64,000 nt of DNA from assembly GCF_007558815.1 (NCBI RefSeq), contig NZ_VLTJ01000042.1, forward strand, positions 248,001 through 312,000, in the 5' to 3' direction. Source of the stretch: Verticiella sediminum (lineage in GTDB: Bacteria > Pseudomonadota > Gammaproteobacteria > Burkholderiales > Burkholderiaceae_B). How positions within the stretch are numbered: position 1 is the first letter of the stretch; each line of letters opens with the position of its first letter. The position numbers and the translations under genes are program-made. The notes below the pieces were generated by a model. The model had not been told where the DNA came from and made no database searches. It worked only from the letters and a program-made list of their open reading frames with translations. Positions 1 to 8,449 of this stretch are shown in pieces.

Positions 1-110
1 CCGCAGGCCAGTTGGCCGAAGACGACATCGACGCGCTCAACCGCCTGCTGCGGCCGGCCAGCGAGGTGGACACGCGCCCGCCTCCCCCGCCCCGGCCGCT
101 GGTGCGATGA
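1..110 (+). CDS. C-terminal end of an unidentified protein (partial)
   Basis: The frame read from position 3 is open from the window edge to a TGA at 108-110 and gives about 35 residues, ending in a proline- and arginine-rich tail (six prolines in a run of seven residues, then RPLVR). Its stop overlaps the ATG of kdkA in an ATGA junction, the usual sign of translationally coupled genes. That is the only support for it as a real gene. The tail shows no recognisable domain, and its location next to kdkA suggests, by inference only, an envelope or lipopolysaccharide protein. Confidence 0.4.
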   Translation, partial: AGQLAEDDIDALNRLLRPASEVDTRPPPPPRPLVR

Positions 111-853
111 GCCGCTCGCCGGGCGCACCGACGCTGCGCCGCCAGGCCGGCGGCGGCCTGCTCGTCGCTGCGGCCTGCAGCGCCATCGACACCACCGACG
201 CCCTGCGCGCGGCGCACTACGGTGACGCCGCGCAGCGCATCGGCGCCGGCGGGCGCGGCTCCGCCTGGATCGTGCCCAGCGCCTGCGGCGAGGCGGTGCT
301 GCGCGAGTATCGGCGCGGCGGCCTGTTCGGCCGGTTCGTGCGCCGCAGCTACCTCTGGCGCGGCGTGCACGCCAGCCGCTGCGTGCGCGAATTTCGCCTG
401 ACCCTGCGCCTGCGCGAGCTCGGCCTGCCCGTGCCCGCGCCCCTGGCCGCCGCCTGGTGGCGCCACGGCCCGGTCTACGAACAAGCCCTGCTGACCGGCC
501 GCATCCCGGGCGCCGAACCCCTGGGTGCCCTGCTCCGGCACGGAGCGCCCGATCTGCCCTGGCGCGCGGTTGGCGCCCTGATCGCGCGTTTTCACGCGGT
601 GGGGCTGGACCACGCCGACCTCAACGCGAACAACCTGATGCGCGACGCCGAAGGCGCGCTGTGGCTGATCGATTTCGACCGCTGCACGCTGGGCCGGCCC
701 GACGCCCGGCGGGCGCAGGCCAATCTGCAGCGGCTGGCGCGCTCGCTGGTCAAACTGGGAGGCGAGAGGCAAGGCCGTGCCGCCTATGCCCGGGTGCAGG
801 ACGGCTGGCAGGCGGCAGGCGGCCTGACGGCCTGGCCTGGGCGTGGCACCTAG
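107..853 (+). CDS. kdkA: 3-deoxy-D-manno-octulosonic acid (Kdo) kinase
   Basis: KdkA phosphorylates the Kdo residue of Kdo-lipid A at the cytoplasmic face of the inner membrane during lipopolysaccharide core assembly. The 248-residue product has the kinase-like catalytic signature of the family: HADLNANNL starting at residue 169 (catalytic Asp171) and IDFDR at about residue 188 (metal-binding Asp). The length matches the family (about 240). The ATG overlaps the stop of the preceding gene (ATGA), so the start is well supported. Its context fits: waaA and waaC, the Kdo and heptose transferases, lie immediately downstream on the opposite strand. Its TAG stop shares a CTAG with the stop of waaA. 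Confidence 0.88.
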   Translation: MSRSPGAPTLRRQAGGGLLVAAACSAIDTTDALRAAHYGDAAQRIGAGGRGSAWIVPSACGEAVLREYRRGGLFGRFVRRSYLWRGVHASRCVREFRLTLRLRELGLPVPAPLAAAWWRHGPVYEQALLTGRIPGAEPLGALLRHGAPDLPWRAVGALIARFHAVGLDHADLNANNLMRDAEGALWLIDFDRCTLGRPDARRAQANLQRLARSLVKLGGERQGRAAYARVQDGWQAAGGLTAWPGRGT

Positions 854-2160
854 CGGCTACCCGGCGGCTTCGATCCCGTGGGCACTTGCGCCAGGATCGC
901 TGCGCAGGCTCGCGCGCTGGCCCCCCGGTGCGCCGCAATGAAGCGCGCCGCGGCGGACTGCATGGCAGCGCGCGCCGCATCGTCGGCCAGCAGTTCGCGC
1001 GCGCGCGCCAGCGCCGCCGCCGCGTCCGGCACGCGTTGCGCCGCGCCTTCGGCGATGGCGTCCTCGGCCGCCTGCGCGAAATTGCGGGTCGATGGCCCGA
1101 CCAGAACGGGGGTACCGACCGCGCTCGCCTCGACCAGGTTCTGACCACCGAAATCCGCAAAGCTGCCGCCGATGACGGCCACGTCCGCACTGGCGTAATA
1201 GGCCGGCATTTCGCCCACGCTGTCGCCCAGCAGCCAGTCGATCGACGCGTCGGCCTGCGGCGCGGCATCGGCCTGCGCCTGGCTGCGTCGATGGAACCGC
1301 AGGCCGCGCTGGGCGAGCAAGGCCGCCACGGCGTCGAAGCGCTGGGGATGCCGTGGCACCAGGAGCATCAAGGGCGCGCATGCGTGGCCGGCGAGCTGCT
1401 GCTGCCAGGCATCGATGAACATGGCCTCCTCGCCGTCGCGCGTGCTGGCGAGGACGATCACCGGCCGGCGCCAATGCGCGCGCCAAGCCTGGCCGCGCGC
1501 CAGCAGCGCCGGCGGCGCAGCCAGATCGAACTTCAGGTTGCCCATCACCGACAGATCGCGGGCACCCAGCGCCCGCAGGCGCTCGGCATCGGCCGGGGTT
1601 TGCGCGAGGGTGGCGGACAGGCGCGCGAAGGCCGGGCGCATCAGCGGCGCCAGACGCGCCATGCCACGCAGCGAACGCGCGGACAGGCGCGCACTGACCA
1701 GCAGCACGGGCACCTGCGCGGCCTCGGCCGCCGCCATCAGGTTGGGCCAGATCTCGCGCTCGATCAGCACGCCGGCGCACGGCCGGAAATGCGCCAGGAA
1801 ACGCCGCACCGCGCCGGGGAAATCATAGGGCAGCCAGGCGACGGCGAGCCGGCCTTCGGCCAGTTCGGCGGCAAAACCGCGCCGAACCTCGCCGCGCGCG
1901 GTGGCCGTGGTCTGCGTGAGCAGCACACGCACCCCAGCATCGAGCAGCAGGCGCAGCAGGGGCTCGGCCGCCCGCGTTTCGCCCAGGCTGACCGCATGGA
2001 CCCACAAGCGGCCCTGCTCGGCAGGGGTATCGTAGCGGCCGAAGCGGCCGGCGCCGAGGATCTGCCAGTCGCCGCCCTCGCGCCGTGCGCGACGGGCCAG
2101 GCCCAGCCAGAGCAGCGGCGCGGCCAGCGCCAGCGCCGCCGAGTAAAGCGCACGCATCAT
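850..2160 (-). CDS. waaA: 3-deoxy-D-manno-octulosonic acid (Kdo) transferase
   Basis: WaaA transfers Kdo from CMP-Kdo to lipid IVA at the inner membrane. The 436-residue protein begins with a membrane anchor (about residues 3-22). It then shows the N-terminal glycosyltransferase half with SLGETRAAEP (Glu61 in the position of the catalytic base) and EREIWPN at 134-140. The C-terminal nucleotide-sugar half has GNLKFDL at about 207 and GGSFADFGGQN at 331-341. The start is a double ATG (2160 or 2157) that overlaps the stop of waaC, so the two are translationally coupled. Its reading frame stays open far upstream through waaC, but the family N-terminus begins at the double Met. Typical length is about 425. 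Confidence 0.93.
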   Translation of the reverse strand: MMRALYSAALALAAPLLWLGLARRARREGGDWQILGAGRFGRYDTPAEQGRLWVHAVSLGETRAAEPLLRLLLDAGVRVLLTQTTATARGEVRRGFAAELAEGRLAVAWLPYDFPGAVRRFLAHFRPCAGVLIEREIWPNLMAAAEAAQVPVLLVSARLSARSLRGMARLAPLMRPAFARLSATLAQTPADAERLRALGARDLSVMGNLKFDLAAPPALLARGQAWRAHWRRPVIVLASTRDGEEAMFIDAWQQQLAGHACAPLMLLVPRHPQRFDAVAALLAQRGLRFHRRSQAQADAAPQADASIDWLLGDSVGEMPAYYASADVAVIGGSFADFGGQNLVEASAVGTPVLVGPSTRNFAQAAEDAIAEGAAQRVPDAAAALARARELLADDAARAAMQSAAARFIAAHRGASARACAAILAQVPTGSKPPGSR

Positions 2161-3182
2161 GCCGCGGCCTGGCCGCGCGCCGTGGCCAGCGCCTGCTCGG
2201 CGCCGGCAAGCACCTCGGCGCGGCTGGGCGGCCGCCCGCGGTCGCCCAGGCTCAGGCAGAAGCCGGGCCCCGTCATGGGCGTGCGGACCACCGGGGTGGC
2301 GCAATAGATGCCGACCGTCGGCCGGCCGAGCGCGGCGGACAGGTGCGTGATGCCGCTGTCCAGGCCCACGGTCACGGTGGCGGCGTTGACCACGCGCGCC
2401 GTATCGGCCAGCGGCATGCGCGGCATGACCCAGGCGCCGGCAATGCCTTCGGCGAGCGCCTGCGCGCGTGCGCGCTCCTCGGCGTTGCCGGCGAACAGCA
2501 CCGGCGGGCAGCCGGCGCCGGCGAGCCAGCGCAGCACCGCGCGCCAATCGTCCACGGGCCAGAGCTTGGGGTCCCGGCTGGCCGAGGGCATGATCGCGGC
2601 GAACTCGCCGACGCCCTCGGGCCCCGGCCATAGCCGGCCGTCGTCCAGCCGCAGCGGCGTGGGCGGCTCCTGCAAGGCTTGCAGCGAGAACTGCGGCGGG
2701 CCGCTGGGTGCGTAGCCCAGCGCCAACCCGGCGAGCTTGCGGTAGCGCGTCACCGCGGCCTGCATGGGCTCCACGCGGTGCTTGTGCTGGTAGAACACAG
2801 AGGCCAGCGGTTCGCGCGCCGAATGCCAATCGAGCCCATGGCGCGGGCCGTGCGCGCGAGCGGCCACCAGGGCGGCGGACTTGATGAGGCCCTGCGAGTC
2901 GATGACCGCATCGTAGCGGCGCTCGCGCAACAGCCGCAGGTAGGCCTTCCATTCGGTGCGCACGGGCCTGGTCCACCACGCCTTGCGCCAGCGCCGCAGG
3001 GCGACCGGCACCACGCGTTCGACCGCGGGGTGCCAAGTGGGGATTTCGGCAAAGCTCTGCTCGGCGACCCAGTCGACGCGCACGCCCGGCAGATGCGCGG
3101 CCATGTCGGACACCGCCGGCAGCGTATGGATGAGATCGCCCATCGAGGTGGTGCGCACGAGCAGAATGCGACGAACGCTCAC
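2157..3182 (-). CDS. waaC: ADP-heptose:LPS heptosyltransferase I
   Basis: WaaC adds the first L-glycero-D-manno-heptose to Kdo2-lipid A. The 341-residue protein is a GT-B fold family 9 enzyme. It opens with RRILLVRTTSMGDLIHTLPA, the classic N-terminal strand and acceptor-site loop of WaaC (Asp16). Its C-terminal half has the nucleotide-sugar site around VGLDSGITHLSAALGRPTVG (about 272-291), as in this family. It is the first gene of the waaC-waaA pair, and its stop overlaps the waaA start. WaaF has a similar fold, but the pairing with waaA and the N-terminal motif favour WaaC. Confidence 0.9.
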   Translation of the reverse strand: MSVRRILLVRTTSMGDLIHTLPAVSDMAAHLPGVRVDWVAEQSFAEIPTWHPAVERVVPVALRRWRKAWWTRPVRTEWKAYLRLLRERRYDAVIDSQGLIKSAALVAARAHGPRHGLDWHSAREPLASVFYQHKHRVEPMQAAVTRYRKLAGLALGYAPSGPPQFSLQALQEPPTPLRLDDGRLWPGPEGVGEFAAIMPSASRDPKLWPVDDWRAVLRWLAGAGCPPVLFAGNAEERARAQALAEGIAGAWVMPRMPLADTARVVNAATVTVGLDSGITHLSAALGRPTVGIYCATPVVRTPMTGPGFCLSLGDRGRPPSRAEVLAGAEQALATARGQAAA

Positions 3183-3200
3183 CGGGGTACCCTCGCGACA

Positions 3201-3224
3201 CGCGGGGCCGTCGACGGCCCCGCG
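3201..3224. terminator. 24-nt perfect palindrome between waaC and pgi
   Basis: Two 12-base arms (CGCGGGGCCGTC and its complement GACGGCCCCGCG) form a perfect palindrome in the 58-bp gap between the pgi stop and the waaC start. It probably folds as a strong hairpin ending the algC-pgi transcript. No T-run follows in either direction, so factor-independent termination is not certain. Confidence 0.5.
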
Positions 3225-3240
3225 TCGAACGGGCGCAACA

Positions 3241-4773
3241 TCATGATCCGGACTTGGCGGCCAGGCGCTGGATCCAGAACGCGGTGGACGGGTCGTGCTG
3301 GCCCGGCCGCTGGCGATCGCCCGCCAGCTCGCGCGCCACGCCGTTCGCCATGGTCTTGCCGTATTCCACGCCCCATTGATCGAAGGGGTTGATACCCCAG
3401 ATCACGCTCTGCACGAACACCTTGTGCTCATAGAGGGCGAGCAGCGCGCCCAGCGCGTGCGGTGTGAGGCGCGGGAGCACGATGAGGTTGGACGGCCGGC
3501 CGCCCGGCGTGGCCTTGTGCATGGCCAGCTCGTCCGGCGTGACGCCGTCGCGCGACTCCTCGACCGTCTTGCTGCGCAGCAGCGCGGCGCGCTGGGCCAG
3601 GCAATTGGCCAGGAGCTGGCGATGGTGCTCGGGCCAGCGATGGTCGTGATGGCGGCAGACGATGAAATCCACCGGCGCCCCGTCGCTGCCCTGGTGCAGC
3701 CACTGGAAGAAGGTGTGCTGCGCATCGGTGCCCGGCATACCCCAGACCGCGGAGCCGGTGGGCAGATCGACCGCATCGCCGTCCTTGTCGACCGACTTGC
3801 CGAGCGACTCCATTTCGAGCTGCTGCAGGTAGGAGACCAGGTAGAACAGGCGCGTGTCGTAGGGCACGACGGCCAGCGAGGCGTAGCCGAGCACGCTGCG
3901 GTTGATGACGCCCGCAAGCGCGAGCTGCACCGGGGCGTTCTCGAGCAGCGGGGCCTGGCGGAAATGCTCGTCCATCTCGGCCGCGCCCGCCTGCATGCCG
4001 GCGATCACTTCGGAACCGACAGCCAGCGCCACCGGCAGGCTGATCGACGACCACAGGGAATAGCGTCCGCCGACCCAGTCCCAGAAGCGGAATACGTGGG
4101 CTTCCGGCACGCCCCACTCGATGGCGCGCTGGGGATTGGCGGTGATCGCCACGAAGTGCTGGTAGGGATCAGGCAGCTCGGCCGAGCGCAGCCAGGCCAG
4201 CGCGCGCTCGGCGTTGTGCAGGGTCTCGGTCGTGGTGAACGACTTGGACGACACCACCACCAGCGTGTCGTGCGGATCGAGGCCGGCCAGGCCGCCTTCG
4301 ATGGCATGGCCGTCGATGTTGGCGACGAAACGGATCGAGCGCCAGCGGCCGGTGTAGCCGAAGGCTTCGACCGCCAGGCGAGGCCCCCAGTCGCTGCCAC
4401 CGATACCGATGTGCACGATGTTGCGCCAGCGGCGCTCGGTGTCGGCACGCTGCACGAAGGCGCGCACCCGCTCACGCTCGAGCGCGACCGCGGGCGGCGG
4501 CGCGAGATCGCGCAGGATGGTGTGCCAGGCGGCGCGATCCTCGGTGCTGTTGACCTTCTCGCCGGCAAAGAGCGCCTTGCGCGCGGCGTCCAGGCCACGA
4601 AAGCCCAGCAGTTCGGCCGCGGCCCGGTCGAGCTCGGGCGACATGCGCTGCGCACTGACGTCGATCTTCAGACCAGCGGCGTCCAGCACGCGCACGTTGC
4701 TCGCGCGGCTATCGGCGCTGTATGCGGCCTCGGCAAAGGCCTTCCATTGGGGTGTCTGGGCGAATCCTTTCAA
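3241..4773 (-). CDS. pgi: Glucose-6-phosphate isomerase
   Basis: Pgi interconverts glucose 6-phosphate and fructose 6-phosphate. The best start is a TTG at 4773, whose TTG overlaps the TGA of algC (TTTTGA), with a GGAG eight bases upstream; no ATG occurs before residue 44. This gives 510 residues, close to the family norm of about 550. Visible marks are GGSDWGPRL at 125-133 (phosphosugar site), SSKSFTT at 175-181, GGRYSLWSS (PGI signature 1 region), the catalytic segment GTDAQHTFFQWLHQG, and INPFDQWGVEYGK near the C-terminus (signature 2). It is co-transcribed with algC, linking glycolysis or gluconeogenesis with sugar supply for surface polysaccharides. Confidence 0.93.
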   Translation of the reverse strand: MKGFAQTPQWKAFAEAAYSADSRASNVRVLDAAGLKIDVSAQRMSPELDRAAAELLGFRGLDAARKALFAGEKVNSTEDRAAWHTILRDLAPPPAVALERERVRAFVQRADTERRWRNIVHIGIGGSDWGPRLAVEAFGYTGRWRSIRFVANIDGHAIEGGLAGLDPHDTLVVVSSKSFTTTETLHNAERALAWLRSAELPDPYQHFVAITANPQRAIEWGVPEAHVFRFWDWVGGRYSLWSSISLPVALAVGSEVIAGMQAGAAEMDEHFRQAPLLENAPVQLALAGVINRSVLGYASLAVVPYDTRLFYLVSYLQQLEMESLGKSVDKDGDAVDLPTGSAVWGMPGTDAQHTFFQWLHQGSDGAPVDFIVCRHHDHRWPEHHRQLLANCLAQRAALLRSKTVEESRDGVTPDELAMHKATPGGRPSNLIVLPRLTPHALGALLALYEHKVFVQSVIWGINPFDQWGVEYGKTMANGVARELAGDRQRPGQHDPSTAFWIQRLAAKSGS

Positions 4774-6167
4774 AATGGCAGCTCCGCGTTGGGCGCCACC
4801 TTGAGGATCTGGCGGCGGAAATCGTCCTGGATGCGAGCCAGGGCGGCCTGGTCGTCTGCCTCGAAGCGCAGCACGACCACGGGGGTGGTGTTGGACGGCC
4901 GGGCAAGGCCGAAGCCATCGGCGTACTCGACCCGCACGCCGTCGATCGTGACGACCTCGCGCGCGTCGGGGAACTCGCCCTTTTCCTGCAGCTCGCTCAC
5001 CAGCTCGAACTGGCCGCCCTCTTGCGTCTCGAGCTTGAGTTCCGGCGTAGAGACGGCCTGCGGCAGGCCTTCGAGCACGGCCGAGGGGTCGTCGTGCCGC
5101 GACAGGATCTCGAGCAGGCGCGCGCCCGCGTACAGGCCGTCGTCGAAGCCGTACCAGCGCTCCTTGAAGAACACGTGGCCGCTCATCTCGCCGGCGAGCG
5201 GCGCGCCGGTCTCCTTCAGCTTGGCCTTGATGAGCGAGTGGCCCGTGCGCCACATCAGCGGCACGCCGCCGGCCTCTTTCACGACCTCGGCGACGTAGCG
5301 GCTGCACTTGACGTCGTAGATGATCTGCGCGCCGGGATTGCGCGAGAGTACGTCGCGCGCGAACAGCATGAGCTGGCGATCGGGCCAGATGATCTCGCCC
5401 GAACGGGTGACCACGCCGAGGCGGTCGCCGTCGCCGTCGAAGGCGAGGCCCAGGTCGCAGCCCTGCTCTTGGACCGCGCGGATGACGTCCTCCAGGTTGT
5501 GCGGATCGGCGGGATCGGGGTGGTGGTTCGGGAAGTTGCCGTCGACTTCGCAGAACAGTTCGACGACCTCGCAGCCGAGCGCGCGAAAGAGCTGCGGCGC
5601 CACGCCGCCGGCCACGCCGTTGCCGCAATCGACCGCGATCTTGAGCGGGCGGGCGAGCTTCACGTCGCCGGTGATGCGCGCGATGTAGTCGCCCACCACG
5701 TCGAGTTCGCGGCGGATGCCGGGCGTGGCGGCCGCCTTGGGATCGGCCATGGTCTGGGCAAGCTTCTGGATGTCGTCGCCATACAGCGTCTCGCCGGCCA
5801 GCATCATCTTGAAGCCGTTGTAGCGCGGCGGATTGTGGCTGCCCGTGATCGCCACGCCGGAGCCGGTGTTCTGCGTGTTGGTGGCGAAATACACCAGCGG
5901 CGTCGGCACCATGCCGATGTCGATGACGTCCACGCCGCCGGACAGAATGCCGTTCTGCAGGGCCTCGGACAGCTCGGGCCCGGAGAGCCGGCCGTCGCGG
6001 CCGACCACGATGGCGCGCACGGCGGCGTCGCGGGCATGCGCGGCGAGGGCCTGGCCCAGCGCGTGCGCGAAGCCGGCGTTGATGGTGTCGGGGACGATCC
6101 CGCGGATGTCGTAGGCCTTGAAGACCGAAGCGGGCCACGCGGGGCGGGGCGAATTGCCAGTTGTCAC
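4770..6167 (-). CDS. algC: Phosphomannomutase/phosphoglucomutase
   Basis: This 465-residue enzyme of the alpha-D-phosphohexomutase superfamily moves phosphate between C6 and C1 of mannose or glucose, feeding GDP-mannose and UDP-glucose for polysaccharide synthesis. The active-site loop TGSHNP carries the phosphoserine at Ser110, the metal loop FDGDGDR lies near residue 241, and the sugar-specificity loop GEMSGH is at about 321. The start is GTG at 6167, preceded by AGGA seven bases upstream; an earlier ATG runs into a stop at once. The size and domain order match Pseudomonas AlgC (463 residues). The last codon overlaps the TTG start of pgi. Confidence 0.9.
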   Translation of the reverse strand: MTTGNSPRPAWPASVFKAYDIRGIVPDTINAGFAHALGQALAAHARDAAVRAIVVGRDGRLSGPELSEALQNGILSGGVDVIDIGMVPTPLVYFATNTQNTGSGVAITGSHNPPRYNGFKMMLAGETLYGDDIQKLAQTMADPKAAATPGIRRELDVVGDYIARITGDVKLARPLKIAVDCGNGVAGGVAPQLFRALGCEVVELFCEVDGNFPNHHPDPADPHNLEDVIRAVQEQGCDLGLAFDGDGDRLGVVTRSGEIIWPDRQLMLFARDVLSRNPGAQIIYDVKCSRYVAEVVKEAGGVPLMWRTGHSLIKAKLKETGAPLAGEMSGHVFFKERWYGFDDGLYAGARLLEILSRHDDPSAVLEGLPQAVSTPELKLETQEGGQFELVSELQEKGEFPDAREVVTIDGVRVEYADGFGLARPSNTTPVVVLRFEADDQAALARIQDDFRRQILKVAPNAELPF

Positions 6168-6296
6168 AGCATCATCCTGTCATGGTGAGCGCCGGCCGCG
6201 AACGTAGCGGACCCCCCCGGCAACGGTCGCGGCGGCATACAGAAATCCCGGGCATGCGGGCACGGGCGGGCGCTTCGCAAGGAGTACGCCGTCCCG

Positions 6297-6327
6297 ATGC
6301 CCCGGCACACCGACGGTGCCGGGGCAT
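6297..6327. repeat. Strong inverted repeat in the algC-argB divergent gap
   Basis: Perfect 12-base arms (ATGCCCCGGCAC at 6297-6308 and GTGCCGGGGCAT at 6316-6327) with a 7-base loop lie in the middle of the 263-bp intergenic region between the divergently read algC and argB. A terminator is not expected between two gene starts, so it may be an operator, part of a leader structure, or the end of an unseen small transcript. Confidence 0.55.
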
Positions 6328-6391
6328 TGCTGCGCATTATCACCGATACGCCGCGAGGCTGGACGGCGACGCCGCTACAATCTGTACCTGA

Positions 6392-7364
<973 letters not shown>

Positions 7365-7368
<4 letters not shown>

Positions 7369-8228
7369 CCGCCGGCCAGGTGCGGCGCGAAGCGCGCCAG
7401 CATCTCGCCGGCCACCATGCGCGAGCCGGCCACCACGTTGCCGCCGCGCGGCCAGGGCTGGCTACCGCGCAGGTCGGAGGCCACACCGCCCGCCTCGCGC
7501 ACCAGCAGCACGCCGGCGGCCACGTCCCAGGGCGCCAGCCCCATCTCCCAGTAGCCGTCGTAGCGACCGCAGGCGGTCCAGGCGAGATCCAGCACCGCCG
7601 AGCCGAACCGGCGCACGCCGCGCGTGGATTCCATGGCGTGCAGGAACATCGGCATGTACTCCTCGGCAAACGAGAAGTCGCGGAACGGAAAGCCGGTGGC
7701 GAGCAAGGTGTCGGCAAAGCCCGCGGGGCGCGACACCCGTACGCGGTGCCCGTTGAGCCAGGCGCCTCCGCCCAGCACCCCTGTGAAAAGTTCCTCGCGC
7801 GAGGGGTCGTACACCACGGCGACCACCGGCGTGTCCTCGCTGAGCACCTCGCCCGGGGGCAGCACCGTGCCGGCCTTGGCCACCAGAGCGATCGAGACCG
7901 CGTAGTGCGGCAGGCCGTGCAGGAAGTTGGTGGTGCCGTCCAGCGGATCGATGTACCAGCTCGCCGGGCCCGATTCGCTGCCGCCCGACTCCTCGGCGAC
8001 GATGCCGAACTCCGGCGTGCGTTCGCGCAGCACCTCGAGGATGGCCGATTCGGCCTCGCGGTCCGCCTGGGACACCAGGTCGTTGCGCGCCTTGTGGTCG
8101 ATCACCAGTTGGCCCCGGTTGCGGGCGTACGACTGCAGGACGCCCGCGGCGCAATGCGCCGCCGTCACCGCGGCATCCAACGCATCCGACAGGGAGAGAG
8201 CGAATGAAGGAAAAGGTGCAGGGCTCAT
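7365..8228 (-). CDS. suhB: Inositol-1-monophosphatase family protein
   Basis: A 287-residue Li+-sensitive, Mg2+-dependent sugar phosphatase of the IMPase superfamily. The three metal-site motifs are visible: VAEESGG (Glu79-Glu80), the signature YIDPLDGTTNF at 92-102 (Asp94, Asp97), and WDVAAG near residue 227. The chosen start, ATG at 8228, gives MSPAPFPSFA; the frame is open for 35 more codons upstream, but those are arginine- and serine-rich and unlike the family. It is divergent from siaA. SuhB proteins also act as cofactors in rRNA antitermination in E. coli; whether that applies here cannot be told from sequence. Confidence 0.85.
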
Positions 8229-8364
8229 GGCATGGGGTGACGGATCGACGCAAGAGATTTGCGTTGCTTGCAAGCTCGATGCCAGTGTAGCCCATGGTTC
8301 CCTGGCAGGCGCCTGACGGCTCGGGCGCGGCATTACAAAGCCATACAGAATGGCGTAACAAATA

Positions 8365-8393
8365 TTGCATTCGCAACAGAATTTGCTTTAACT
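8365..8393 (+). promoter_or_regulatory. Candidate sigma-70 promoter for siaABCD
   Basis: TTGCAT (8365-8370), a 17-base spacer, then TTAACT (8388-8393) lie in an AT-rich patch of about 60 bp, which stands out in this GC-rich window. It is 57 bp upstream of the siaA ATG. The -10 match is only fair, so this is a pattern-based proposal. Confidence 0.35.
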
Positions 8394-8449
8394 TTGCGCC
8401 TCGCGCCTACCCCCTGGGCGCCCGACGAGCGTCTGCTCCGGAATTCCTC

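Noticed and set aside
3241-6138. A possible algC-pgi fusion protein of 965 residues.
   Set aside because: The extension before pgi is an out-of-frame reading of algC on the same strand. The TTG start overlapping the algC stop explains pgi.
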